DNA of 64,000 bases from an uncultured Bryobacterales bacterium (GTDB lineage Bacteria > Acidobacteriota > Terriglobia > Bryobacterales > UBA6623). Under the pieces are notes generated by a model, which worked only from the letters and a program-made list of their open reading frames with translations, was not told the origin of the DNA and did no database searches. The position numbers were made by a program, and so were the translations under genes. Where the stretch lies: positions 310,001-374,000 of the forward strand of contig OX638379.1 of assembly GCA_951813605.1 (NCBI GenBank), written 5' to 3'. Positions within the stretch are counted from its first letter, which is position 1; every line of letters begins with the position of its first letter. Positions 36,162 to 46,059 of this stretch are shown here, one piece after another.

Positions 36162-37424
36162 TCAGTCCCCACTGACCAGCACGCGCGCCATGGCGTATGG
36201 GGCGGCTAATTCGATCAGCCCTTCGTAATCGCCGTCGATCGCTTTTTGCAGCAGCGGATCCTCCGGTTGCTCGCGGACCTCGGGCGGAAGCTTTGAGACG
36301 AGCCCGCCGATGGAAATCCGCAGATCCCTCACCAGGGCCTCGTCATCTTTCGCGCTTGTCAGGTCCCCTACAGTGGTTGCCAAGTCCGGGGCGGGTGCGC
36401 TGGCTCGGTCAGGCTCTGTGCTCACGACGACCTTTTCCACCCAAGCGCGCTCCTCCCCAAGGCCAGCCGCGGCCGCCTTTGCTTCGGCGAGCAGATTCTC
36501 GCGGGACGCTAGCGCTTTGCTGTGGGCTTCGCTTCGACCGGAAATTCTGATTCGACAGGCAAGCATGCGGCCTTCGCCGCGCTCGAATACGGCGCCCTCG
36601 ATGCAATCTCGAATTCGGTCGGAAATGTCTTGAATCGACGAGCAGCCCTCGGCTGAAGCTTCGACGAGTTCCCAACGAACGACATCGACATGAAGCGGTG
36701 CTAGCTCCGTGATCTCGCCGTCCTCGACCGTGACTAGGACCGCTCCTCGCGGTCCGGCCTCGCGGATGTGACGCCCTTGCACGTTGCCCGAGTAAACGAC
36801 GTAAGGTCGCTCGTGGCGCACGCCAGGTTGGTGAATATGGCCGAGAGCCCAGTAGTCGTATCCCTTCTGCACGAGTTCGTGCAGCGTGCACGGGGCATAG
36901 TGCGCGTGACCCTCCTCGCCCGCCAGTCCGGTGTGCAGGATGCCGATATTCAGTGCGCCCCTGACCGGGCTTGGATACGAACGCGCTAGGTTGTCGAGAA
37001 CGTCCCTGTGCCGAAATCCCTGTCCGTGGAGCGCTACGCCAAGCCGGTCGATCCTGTGAGTCTCCGGGCGACGGGTCGAAAAGACCGTGACGTTGTCGGG
37101 AAGCGTGAGACGGCGCGTAATCTGGCTCTCTGCGTCGTGGTTGCCGTAGATGAGGAATGCGGGGATCCCCGCCTGTCGCAAGCGGCCCATCTGACCGACG
37201 AAGAAGAGCCCGGTCTGATAATCGCGCCAGTTCCCGTCATACAGGTCGCCAGCGATGATTAGGAAGGCAGCTTTCTCTTCAATGGTCCGGCTGACCAGCG
37301 CTTCGAACGCCTCGCGTGTAGCGGACCTGATCAATGCGACGGCGTTGCCCTCTTGGCCTGCAAGCCCTTTCAGCGGGCTGTCTAGGTGAATGTCTGCGGC
37401 ATGAACGAAACGAAAAGATCGCAC
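36162..37424 (-). CDS. DNA repair exonuclease, SbcD/Mre11-type metallophosphoesterase (YhaO-like)
   Basis: A 420-aa calcineurin-like phosphoesterase. All metal-binding blocks are present: AADIHLDSPL near residue 9, IIAGDLYDGN near 56, YGNHDAESQ near 93, LHTGLAGEEGHAHYAPC near 164 and WALGHIHQPG near 193. The C-terminal ~180 residues form the capping region seen in YhaO-like proteins. It is the first gene of the minus-strand run and nearly touches the ATPase gene, the usual nuclease-ATPase pairing. Cytoplasmic; likely Mn-dependent dsDNA/ssDNA nuclease. No sequence oddity seen. Confidence 0.92.
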   Translation of the reverse strand: MRSFRFVHAADIHLDSPLKGLAGQEGNAVALIRSATREAFEALVSRTIEEKAAFLIIAGDLYDGNWRDYQTGLFFVGQMGRLRQAGIPAFLIYGNHDAESQITRRLTLPDNVTVFSTRRPETHRIDRLGVALHGQGFRHRDVLDNLARSYPSPVRGALNIGILHTGLAGEEGHAHYAPCTLHELVQKGYDYWALGHIHQPGVRHERPYVVYSGNVQGRHIREAGPRGAVLVTVEDGEITELAPLHVDVVRWELVEASAEGCSSIQDISDRIRDCIEGAVFERGEGRMLACRIRISGRSEAHSKALASRENLLAEAKAAAAGLGEERAWVEKVVVSTEPDRASAPAPDLATTVGDLTSAKDDEALVRDLRISIGGLVSKLPPEVREQPEDPLLQKAIDGDYEGLIELAAPYAMARVLVSGD

Positions 37425-37543
37425 GGTCCGAATCCGATCCTAATACCCCTCGGCTAGGATGGCCCGGTCGACTGCGAAGGAGAAAGGAATCGCGCCAACG
37501 CCAGCGACGCTGCTTGTGGAGTCACAACCCGATGACGAACAGT

Positions 37544-37576
37544 AACTGGGCTGCATTCAGCATGATATACCCAGTT
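37544..37576. repeat. Inverted repeat AACTGGG...CCCAGTT
   Basis: Perfect 7-bp arms (37544-37550 and 37570-37576) flank a 19-nt spacer; a nested stem GCTG-CATT-CAGC lies inside. About 120 bp upstream of the nuclease gene start. It could be an operator or a small structured RNA element; no T-run follows. Confidence 0.4.
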
Positions 37577-38208
37577 GGAGGATGCAAGTGAGAATATCGC
37601 GCTTGAAACAGCATCCAAGTCCCAGATCAGTCGGACGCATCGTGCCAGATTGGATGGAACGCTTCGTCCGACTGTATGCTCGATGACGGTGCGGAATCGC
37701 GACGACAAGGTCAAGCTATACCCGGCGATCGGCCAGCAGTTCCTCTGTCGCGCCGGGCCGTCGGCCGGACTGATTTGGGCTCGGAACGTCCTCGACGGCC
37801 GGTCGTCCGGCACTCTTGGCGCGATCGGCATATTTCGGAACCGAGCGCCCCAGCCGAAGACAGCTATTCCGCCCTTTCCATCGGTGTGCTAGCCAAAGTG
37901 GCGTCGTTAGTCCAGATCAAGGAAGGCGCGGTCAATCAGGTTGCCTGCGGCTTCGATTAGCCCGTGTCGATGCTGGGGGGCGACCTTCACCCCGCCATTC
38001 TTTGCCAGTCCTGCGGACAGGCCCCAACCGCGGCGCCAGCCTCGGAGGTCTCCGTGCAACGGACTCTTGCCGGTGCGAACCGCAGGGCCGTTGAGCAGCC
38101 CGCCCCCTCGATCCCTGCAGGGGACGGCGAGTAACAGGCCTCGGCGAAACCCGGGACCGGACTGGTGATGCTGACAGCCATCTGAATCTCGTGCGGTGAC
38201 GGAATTTC

Positions 38209-38559
38209 TCACTGCACGTCCGGGCCCACGATCTCGAAGGTAGCGACGTTCGACTGGCCGCTCAAGGCGATTTCAAGGCGTTGCCTGTCGCCCGCGACAG
38301 GCTCGGGAAAGACGCGGCCGCAGCAATCCGAGGCGTTGGAATGCTCCTTGACGAGGGACTCCGAAAATGCGGCACTCTGCCCAAAGCCAGCGCCTGCCCA
38401 CAACAAGGGGAGCGCGACGACCCGCGGCGCACCCCCGATTCCCAGGCCGGATTCCGCACAAACCCTCTCCCGAGGGTCATAGGCCCGCTTCCTGAACGCA
38501 AGCTGGGATGCGGCTTGTAGAGCGTGCTTGACGTGGCGTCGAGAGCCGTGGCCGGCCAG
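38209..38559 (-). pseudogene. Possible remnant of a small secreted protein gene
   Basis: The frame is open for 117 codons between a TGA at 38562 and a TGA at 38209 with no ATG or GTG start; only TTG codons near 38409 could start it. The translation is coherent: a hydrophobic Ala/Leu stretch (VVALPLLWAGAGFGQSAA) like a signal peptide, then DCCGRVFPEPVAGDRQRLEI and SGQSNVATFEIVGPDVQ, which look like a beta-sandwich. It may be a start-less remnant or a short TTG-initiated secreted protein. Family not recognised. Confidence 0.3.
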
Positions 38560-38703
38560 TCAGTATCGTGACCAAGGGCGAGGGGGCGACGCGCTTCAAG
38601 GCTTCACTCCAGTTCCGGCGGCCCGGCCAGCCAGCGACGATTCCCGCGGGACACGGAGATGGCGGGGACTATCCTTGCGGAGAGCCACTAGGTCAGCTTA
38701 TTA

Positions 38704-38727
38704 TCTAATCGAATATAAACAATTAGA
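38704..38727. promoter_or_regulatory. AT-rich island with dyad TCTAAT...ATTAGA
   Basis: TCTAAT (38704-38709) and ATTAGA (38722-38727) form a perfect 6-bp dyad with a 12-nt spacer, within about 60 bp that are far more AT-rich than anything nearby. TATGAT at 38731-38736 resembles a -10 box on the plus strand. No gene is read away from it on either strand, so it may be a promoter for an unannotated RNA or a relic. Confidence 0.4.
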
Positions 38728-38837
38728 GTATATGATACAGACGCTCTCTCCCGCTTATCAGCTGTGATCCGAAGATTCCGTGGTCGGAGTCTTGCGCAAC
38801 TTCGGGTCGCGACCCAACTAGGATTCCCGTGCGATCG

Positions 38838-41156
38838 TCAGAACATTCGCTCGGCCGGGCGTAGCGTGCCGAATGACCCCACATTGGCTATAGCAAGGCT
38901 GATCCGAATCTGGTTATCGCTGCGAGCGTTTCCGATCGACAGCCTGCGCAGTTCGACACTGAATCCGCAGCAGTCGGTGTTGTAGGTTAGTTGCGAGATC
39001 GAGTATAGGAAGATCCCTTGGCGGTAATCGTAGACGTTGTACAGCGCGGCGTTCCAGCCCCGTCGGTTGTAGTCGCCGTACCGAAGCCCTGTCAATAACT
39101 GGTTGCTGGGCGGGGTGAGCGTGTCGGGGACTCGCACGGCGCGGTGGCCCGCGGTAATGCGGATCCTGGGACTCACCTCCACCTCAGCGTCCGCAGTCGT
39201 GTTGACCAGCTTGCCCCGTAGCGGATCGTAGTCGTTGCGCCATCGCAAGTTCCAGCGGGAGCCTGGATGCAGCTTCAGCGATGTTGCGATTGGGGAGTAG
39301 CTGCGCGCTTCGGACAGGAATGCAAAAGAAGAAAAGTCGAGCGTCGACTGCAAGACGTTTCGGTTGCCCGGTACGAGCGCGCCACCGAATTCCGGCTCGA
39401 AATAGCGCCGTTGCCAGACTTCGAGGCTTGCAACCTCCCGAACGCGCCCGGTCGAGTCGTCCTTCGCGTAGAGCCGGTTCGTAACCGATATCTCCGCCTC
39501 GTTGGTGTTGTGGACCAGGTCCCACGCGTCGAAGCGAATCGTGCTGTCAAAGTCCTCCACGCCTCGTGTGTACCTGTAGCGGAACCGCGGCTCGATGACA
39601 TGCTTCACTCGATCCCCCAGCCATTTCGGGCCCCGAAAGATGCGCTCGACCGCCGGAGCGGCGACGTCAATCGCGATCTCTCCAGTCCGGCGGTAGAGGT
39701 TCGTTCCGTCCAGACCGTCCTCCGTCCGCCGTTGCCCGTAGGCCATGGCGCGGGCTCCTAGCGTCGGAGTGACCGTGAAGCCCTTGAAAGACAGCCTGCT
39801 CGAGACGCGAGGAAAGAACATGGCCCGCTGAACAAACCGACGTGTCTGGTAGCTTTGCTGCGTGCGGCTGATCAAGTCGAGCGAAGAGTCGAAACTGAGC
39901 CAGAGCGGGAACTGCCTTGGACCGAAGCGCCTCTGCCGGCTGTTGAACTCTATACCGGGGAGCTTGCGAATCAAGACGTTGTCGGAGCGTCTGACGCTCT
40001 GGAAGTGCTCGTTGCGTAAGAGCGAGGTGTTGAACGAGAAGGTCGAAAAATTCTTGGAGACAAAGCCGATCGAGCGGATCTGCGAGAACACGGCCTCCTC
40101 GTACGTTTGCGTGAACGCTTGGCGAAACTCCAAGGAACTCAAGTAGTGCAGGTCGGCCACGCCGCGCCACCCATTGCCGAAGATCGTCTGGCCCTTCATG
40201 TCGAACGAATTGCCGCCCTGCTTCAGTCGCCCTCCGCCATCGAGTTCGCGTCCGCGGTCTCGGACATCAAAAAAGACGGCGTCGAAGCTCGAGTTCTTCG
40301 TCGGCCTGCCGCGCAAGCTCGCATTCGACGCCACGCCGCGCGACGAATAGATCGTCCCTCCGATTGTGGCGTCGAAGCTGCGATTGATTGCCCAGTAATA
40401 CGATTGGCCGAGAATCCGTCCGAAGCGAGAGCTATTGCCGATGGTAGGCGTCAGGAACCCGCTCTGGCGCGGCATCCGCTTGAGCGACTTCCGGAAATAC
40501 GGGACATAGAGCAGGGGAAATCCCCGCAGGCGAAGCACTCCGTTGCGCACGACGGCCGAACCGCCTGGAACGATGTCGGCTCTAGACGACCGCAGAGTCC
40601 ACCAAGGGTTGCTGGGATCGCAGTTCGTAAGGCGACCGTCGTGGATCGTGTAGTGTTCGCCGGCCTTATGGACCAGACGAGCCTCGAATTGAAACGGATT
40701 GTCGGTGGTGAGCAGCCTCGCGCCGCCTTGGCTAGCGGACGAGGCGCGGCCTCGAGCCTCGTAGAACGTACCGAGTTCCGAGTAAATGTTGTACGACATC
40801 CGCTCGGCACGAAGGTCCTGCTGGTCGTCGAGGGTTCGGTAGTGAACGTTTCCGATTGCTTCGACCTCGCCGCTTGACTCGTCATAGTCGAGTTCGTTCG
40901 CGGTTAGCACGATGCTTTTGTAGAGCAGCTCGACGTCTCCTTCGGCCCGTCGAAGAGTGCCTTGGCGGAGTTGCCGATGGGCTCGGATCTCGACAGCAGA
41001 CCCGAGCGCCAGCGATCGTGGCGGACGAGGTTCGGATTGTGCTTCGGGCGGCTGCTGCCCGACAGCGGCGGTAAGGCACCAGAAAAGCGCAACCATCCAC
41101 AGCGGGACGCGCAGACCTGCCCGTAGGTCAGAGTCGCGGCCAAGCTCGCCCGACAC
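38838..41156 (-). CDS. lptD: LPS-assembly protein LptD (OstA/Imp)
   Basis: A 772-aa outer-membrane protein that inserts lipopolysaccharide into the outer leaflet. A signal region (VPLWMVALFWCLTAAVGQQ) precedes an OstA/LptA-like beta-jellyroll (SAVEIRAHRQLRQGTLRRAEG, VLTANELDYDESSGEVEAIG) and DGRLTNCDPSNPWWTLRSS, the segment carrying one of the usual Cys. The LptD core follows (LYVPYFRKSLKRMPRQSGFL) with a large barrel ending NTDCCGFSVELRRLS, which has the C-terminal Cys pair. The start is uncertain: I use GTG at 41156; the frame is open to 41504, and the residues before 41156 lack any family similarity. No neighbouring lpt genes. Confidence 0.92.
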   Translation of the reverse strand: MSGELGRDSDLRAGLRVPLWMVALFWCLTAAVGQQPPEAQSEPRPPRSLALGSAVEIRAHRQLRQGTLRRAEGDVELLYKSIVLTANELDYDESSGEVEAIGNVHYRTLDDQQDLRAERMSYNIYSELGTFYEARGRASSASQGGARLLTTDNPFQFEARLVHKAGEHYTIHDGRLTNCDPSNPWWTLRSSRADIVPGGSAVVRNGVLRLRGFPLLYVPYFRKSLKRMPRQSGFLTPTIGNSSRFGRILGQSYYWAINRSFDATIGGTIYSSRGVASNASLRGRPTKNSSFDAVFFDVRDRGRELDGGGRLKQGGNSFDMKGQTIFGNGWRGVADLHYLSSLEFRQAFTQTYEEAVFSQIRSIGFVSKNFSTFSFNTSLLRNEHFQSVRRSDNVLIRKLPGIEFNSRQRRFGPRQFPLWLSFDSSLDLISRTQQSYQTRRFVQRAMFFPRVSSRLSFKGFTVTPTLGARAMAYGQRRTEDGLDGTNLYRRTGEIAIDVAAPAVERIFRGPKWLGDRVKHVIEPRFRYRYTRGVEDFDSTIRFDAWDLVHNTNEAEISVTNRLYAKDDSTGRVREVASLEVWQRRYFEPEFGGALVPGNRNVLQSTLDFSSFAFLSEARSYSPIATSLKLHPGSRWNLRWRNDYDPLRGKLVNTTADAEVEVSPRIRITAGHRAVRVPDTLTPPSNQLLTGLRYGDYNRRGWNAALYNVYDYRQGIFLYSISQLTYNTDCCGFSVELRRLSIGNARSDNQIRISLAIANVGSFGTLRPAERMF

Positions 41157-42002
41157 CCGGCCGCGATACGCGATTCGACGACGGCCCCCGTCCAGCGGCT
41201 TTCCGGGATCGGAAGGGGGCAGGATGCGCTTGGCGCGGCCGGTGTCCAAGAGCTGTACGCAACCAACTTCTAGGTTTCCGCCTGACGATGCTCCACCGCC
41301 ACGATTCGCTCGCGTATGCAGGCCTGCCCTCTCACCGACTACCCCATTGACGGTAAGGGTGCCCATGGCGCTCTTGTCATTAGGGAGAAACCTTTGATTC
41401 TGATCATAGCCGAACCCTGGACTCCCCGACACCACTTGTGGCCTTGCTCGCGGACCCGGAACGGTTGGACCGTCGGACCGGGGATCTGCATGTGCGGTGC
41501 ACATCGTCAGCGGGTCGCACGGCGCGGAGAGCGCTCCGTGGTTCGGCGAGCAAGTCTAGGCGTCAATCGATTCGCGGTGAATTGGGAGGCAGACAATGGC
41601 AATCCCACCGTTCGTTTTCTCCCCGACTGGAATGATCGTTCTCGCATTCTCGATTCATGTCCCGTTCGCACCCCCAGGCAGGAACGACAGCCCGATCCAA
41701 TACGGTTCTGGGCCAAGAGTGCTTTTGTGTGGTCGGAATCCCGCGAACTGGTGTGCCGCTTGCGCCCGGCGCATATCTGGAGCCCTGTAGGGGTCTTCGT
41801 TGCATGCGAGCATGACGAAGACAACGAGGATGCCAGCAACGGAGGAGTCGCGCACTGAGCTGGCTAGGGTGGTTGCCGCCATCCTCCACCGAATCCGAGA
41901 GGCCGTACAAGGTGATTCCCTGTCGGTGGCTGTATAGTGCAAGGCACGAGCCCTTTCGCGTACACGTGCAGGAGCTCCGGAGAAAGGGTAGGAACTATTC
42001 AC
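41157..42002. other. Intergenic region between lptD and a Gfo/Idh/MocA gene
   Basis: About 850 bp. The lptD frame stays open upstream to 41504 but without family similarity. A possible small lipoprotein gene (41655-41855, minus) is listed separately. Promoters for the divergent lptD and Gfo/Idh/MocA genes should be here but were not resolved. The ribosome site AGGAA at about 41990-41994 serves the start at 42003. Confidence 0.45.
41655..41855 (-). CDS. Possible small lipoprotein
   Basis: A 66-codon frame from a GTG at 41855. The translation starts with a short charged region (RDSSVA), a hydrophobic stretch GILVVFVMLAC ending in a plausible lipobox (MLAC), then NEDPYRAPDMRRAQAAHQ and a non-repetitive tail ending PYWIGLSFLPGGANGT. 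Cleavage before the Cys would leave about 47 residues. No clear ribosome site and no family recognised, so it may be chance. Confidence 0.35.
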   Translation of the reverse strand: MRDSSVAGILVVFVMLACNEDPYRAPDMRRAQAAHQFAGFRPHKSTLGPEPYWIGLSFLPGGANGT

Positions 42003-43337
<1,335 letters not shown>

Positions 43338-43397
43338 GGCCCGAGAGCCGGTACGGCACTTCCCAAGGCTTACAAACGTTTCTGGTACGGTTGCTTC

Positions 43398-44837
43398 ATG
43401 CGTATTCGCTGGATTGGGGCGCTGTGCTTGATTGGGGCCAGCGCATTCGCCCAGGACAAGCTCAATGTCCTGTTTGTTGCGTCCGACGACATGAACAACG
43501 ACTTGGGGACTTACGGGCACCCCATCGTCAGGACGCCGAATTTCGACCGCCTCGCCCGCCTCGGCATGCGGTTCGACCAAGCATATTGCAACTATCCGGT
43601 TTGCAACCCTAGCCGTGCCTCGCTGATGACGGGGCTCTATCCCGATCAGACCAAGGTGCGCAATAACGCGGTGTACTTCCGCGACACGATTCCCACTGTC
43701 AAGACCCTGCCGCAGATGTTCCGGGACAACGGCTACTTTGTTGCCCGGATCGGGAAGATTTACCACTACGGTGTTCCCACGCAGATCGGCGAGGACGGGC
43801 TCGACGATCCGGTCTCTTGGGAGCGGACGGTCAATCCACGCGGCCGTGACAAGTGGGAGGAGGATCGCATCTATTCCATCGATCCCGTCACCGGCAATCT
43901 CGGCGGGACGCTGAGCTGGATGGCGCAAGACGGCACCGACGAAGAGCAGACCGACGGAATCGGGACTACGGCAGCCATCGAGATGCTTGAGGAGTCGAGG
44001 GACAGGCCCTTTTTCCTAGCGATGGGTTTCTACCGCCCGCACACCCCGTACGTTGCGCCCAAGCAGTACTTTTCTCAGTATCCGCTGCAGCTGATTCGGC
44101 TTCCGGCGGAGCCCCTTGACGACCTAGTGGATATTCCGCCCGCGGCGTGGGTGGACCGGCCCTTCCAGCTCTATCTTTCGAAGCGCAAGCAGCGGGAGGC
44201 TATCCAGGCCTACTACGCCTCCATCGGCTTCGTGGACGCTCAGCTAGGCCGCCTTCTCGACGCGCTGGAGCGATTGGAACTAGTGGACAGCACCGTAATC
44301 GTCTTCTGGTCGGATCACGGCTACCACATGGGCGAGCACAAGCTCTGGCAGAAGACGACATTGTTCGAGAACTCGTCGCGGGTGCCCTTCATTGTCGCCT
44401 CACCGGCGCACCGGCGCACCGCAGGCTTGAGCACGCTCTCGATTGCCGAATTGGTGGACGTGTATCCGACACTGGCGGAACTATGTGGGTTGGATGCGCC
44501 CAAGCATCTCGTGGGACGCAGCTTGGTTCCGATACTCGAGGATCCGACCCAGTCTGTTCGGGAGTCCGCGCTGACGACCTTCGACACGAGTGACCGCGTG
44601 CACCCGCGACGTCCGTTACGCCCTCGCGCGGTCGGCTACACCGTGCGAACAAAGCGCTGGCGCTACACCGAATGGGGCGAGGACGGAAAGCATGGCGCCG
44701 AGCTTTACGACCACTGGAACGATCCGAAGGAATACGTGAATCTCGCGCTAGCTCCCGGCGAGCAAGGGAATGTCGAGAGGATGAAGCAGTTGCTAAAGGC
44801 ACGCATCGCGCAGGCGACAACACCGCCGCAGCTGTAG
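43398..44837 (+). CDS. Sulfatase, iduronate-2-sulfatase-like
   Basis: A 479-aa sulfatase with a cleavable signal (RIRWIGALCLIGASAFAQD). LNVLFVASDDMNNDLGTYG provides the paired metal Asp residues; the maturation motif YPVCNPSRASLMTG near residue 71 is a complete C-x-P-S-R. GFYRPHTPYVAP near 212 and FWSDHGYHMGEHKLWQKTT near 302 are hallmarks of the iduronate-2-sulfatase subgroup (S1_7-like). The DSTVIVFWSDHGYHMGEH region carries the second metal site. Located between the Gfo/Idh/MocA and DUF1080 genes, consistent with desulfation of a uronate or hexose in a sulfated polysaccharide. Exact substrate unknown. Confidence 0.94.
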   Translation: MRIRWIGALCLIGASAFAQDKLNVLFVASDDMNNDLGTYGHPIVRTPNFDRLARLGMRFDQAYCNYPVCNPSRASLMTGLYPDQTKVRNNAVYFRDTIPTVKTLPQMFRDNGYFVARIGKIYHYGVPTQIGEDGLDDPVSWERTVNPRGRDKWEEDRIYSIDPVTGNLGGTLSWMAQDGTDEEQTDGIGTTAAIEMLEESRDRPFFLAMGFYRPHTPYVAPKQYFSQYPLQLIRLPAEPLDDLVDIPPAAWVDRPFQLYLSKRKQREAIQAYYASIGFVDAQLGRLLDALERLELVDSTVIVFWSDHGYHMGEHKLWQKTTLFENSSRVPFIVASPAHRRTAGLSTLSIAELVDVYPTLAELCGLDAPKHLVGRSLVPILEDPTQSVRESALTTFDTSDRVHPRRPLRPRAVGYTVRTKRWRYTEWGEDGKHGAELYDHWNDPKEYVNLALAPGEQGNVERMKQLLKARIAQATTPPQL

Positions 44838-44919
44838 GAGCGGGATTGCTCGGCGCTAGAACAAGCTTCTGTGGTATACCTTGGCGGGACGCTTGGGGCG
44901 TTACGGACAGGCGGGGCAC

Positions 44920-45558
44920 ATGCAATCGAAGACTGGATCCGTTAGCAGGAGGGGTTTCCTCGCGGCCTTGTCCGCGGCAACTCTGTTACCTGCTGCGAGT
45001 GGCGCCGAGAAGGGATTCGAGTCCCTTTTCAACGGCACAGACCTGACCGGATGGGAAGGCGACCCGTTCCTTTGGAAGGTCGAAGACGGAATGTTGGTCG
45101 GGCGATCACCCGGCATCTCTTATAACGACTTCCTCACGACGACCAAGGAGTACGCGGACTTCGTCCTGCGTTTCGAGATCCACCTGCTCGACAACTTCGG
45201 CAATAGCGGCGTGCAGATTCGCAGCCGTCGCGCTCCTGGCTCCATGGAGATGATCGGCTATCAAGCTGACATAGGCCCCACATGGTGGGGGAACCTTTAC
45301 GACGAGTCCCGCCGAAAGGTGACGCTCGCTCAGCCATCCGAGTCGACCGTCCGACGAGCCCTGAAGCCGAATAGCTGGAACGATTACGAGGTGAGCGCCA
45401 TCGGCAAGCGCATCGTGCTCAAGCTCAACGGAATTGTCACCGTGGACTACACGGAGGAGGACGAAACGCTAGAGCAGACCGGCCTCATCGGGCTCCAAGT
45501 GCATTCCGGGCCACCTCTCGAGGCGCGGTTCCGGAACATCAGGATCCAGGAGAAGTAG
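44920..45558 (+). CDS. DUF1080 (3-keto-disaccharide hydrolase) family protein, Tat-exported
   Basis: A 212-aa protein of the DUF1080/PF06439 concanavalin-like family, members of which cleave 3-keto-glycosides. The ATG at 44920 (GGCGGGG just upstream) precedes SVSRRGFLAALSAATLLPAA, a Tat signal. FESLFNGTDLTGWEGDP near residue 33 is the family opening; VLRFEIHLLDNFGNSGVQIRS near 80, YQADIG near 108 and NDYEVSAIGKRIVLKLNG near 153 follow. Adjacent Gfo/Idh/MocA enzymes could create the 3-keto sugar, so the trio makes a plausible oxidise-then-cleave route. The frame extends to a TTG at 44881, without support. Confidence 0.9.
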   Translation: MQSKTGSVSRRGFLAALSAATLLPAASGAEKGFESLFNGTDLTGWEGDPFLWKVEDGMLVGRSPGISYNDFLTTTKEYADFVLRFEIHLLDNFGNSGVQIRSRRAPGSMEMIGYQADIGPTWWGNLYDESRRKVTLAQPSESTVRRALKPNSWNDYEVSAIGKRIVLKLNGIVTVDYTEEDETLEQTGLIGLQVHSGPPLEARFRNIRIQEK

Positions 45559-45571
45559 GGGGCGTCGACGC

Positions 45572-46021
45572 CTACTCGTACGCGTGGCGCGCCGCGAATG
45601 CGCCGATCACCGGCAGACGGAACTCTTCCCCTTGCCATGCCCTGTACGCGGCTAGAGCCCACATCAATAGCAACGCGATTTGAAACGCGTTCGAGAGCAG
45701 CCCCTCCAGGAGATGGAAAATCGAAATAATCCCCGTCACTGCCCCCAGAACAATAGCGGCAAATGTCAGGAACAGGCACTGGTAGCTGTGAAAGCGGATG
45801 AAACGGTTTCCACGGTAGGGCTCGAAGAGGAGGAAGGCCAAGGCAGGCACGGGAGTAACGTACGCTATGGCCCCCAATTGATGTTCGCCGAAGCCATCCG
45901 CGTCCGGCATTCGTGCCCCGTCTCCAGGCGTCCAAGGAAACGCTCCCTCAACCGGAGCGCCGCATTGTCCGCAGAAGCGCGCCCCGCTCGCTTCCGTACC
46001 GCATTGGCTGCAATAGCGCAA
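45572..46021 (-). CDS. Zinc-ribbon DUF4870-like membrane protein
   Basis: A 149-aa protein. The first 25 residues are a zinc ribbon (YCSQCG...RFCGQCG). Two to three TM segments follow (GAIAYVTPVPALAFLLF, LFLTFAAIVLGAVTGIIS, FQIALLLMWALAAYRAW) with RFIRFHSYQCLFL between the first two, a mark of DUF4870-type proteins. Role unknown. It is divergent from the GDPD gene with 38 bp between start codons, so promoters must overlap. Confidence 0.88.
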   Translation of the reverse strand: MRYCSQCGTEASGARFCGQCGAPVEGAFPWTPGDGARMPDADGFGEHQLGAIAYVTPVPALAFLLFEPYRGNRFIRFHSYQCLFLTFAAIVLGAVTGIISIFHLLEGLLSNAFQIALLLMWALAAYRAWQGEEFRLPVIGAFAARHAYE

Positions 46022-46059
46022 CTGCCTCTTCCCGTCCGGGTGACGTTAGTATAACCGGG

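Larger units (their letters stand above)
37425..38837. other. Long gene-poor stretch with possible gene remnants
   Basis: About 1.4 kb without an intact recognisable gene, the longest such gap here. Protein-like segments occur in more than one frame: minus strand around 38209-38559 (listed separately), minus around 37907-38050 (LSAGLAKNGGVKVAPQHRHG, reminiscent of a beta-barrel end), and plus 37830-37960. The mixture of frames fits decayed genes. It also holds two dyads (37544-37576, 38704-38727) and an AT-rich island near 38695-38755. No RNA gene recognised. Confidence 0.5.
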
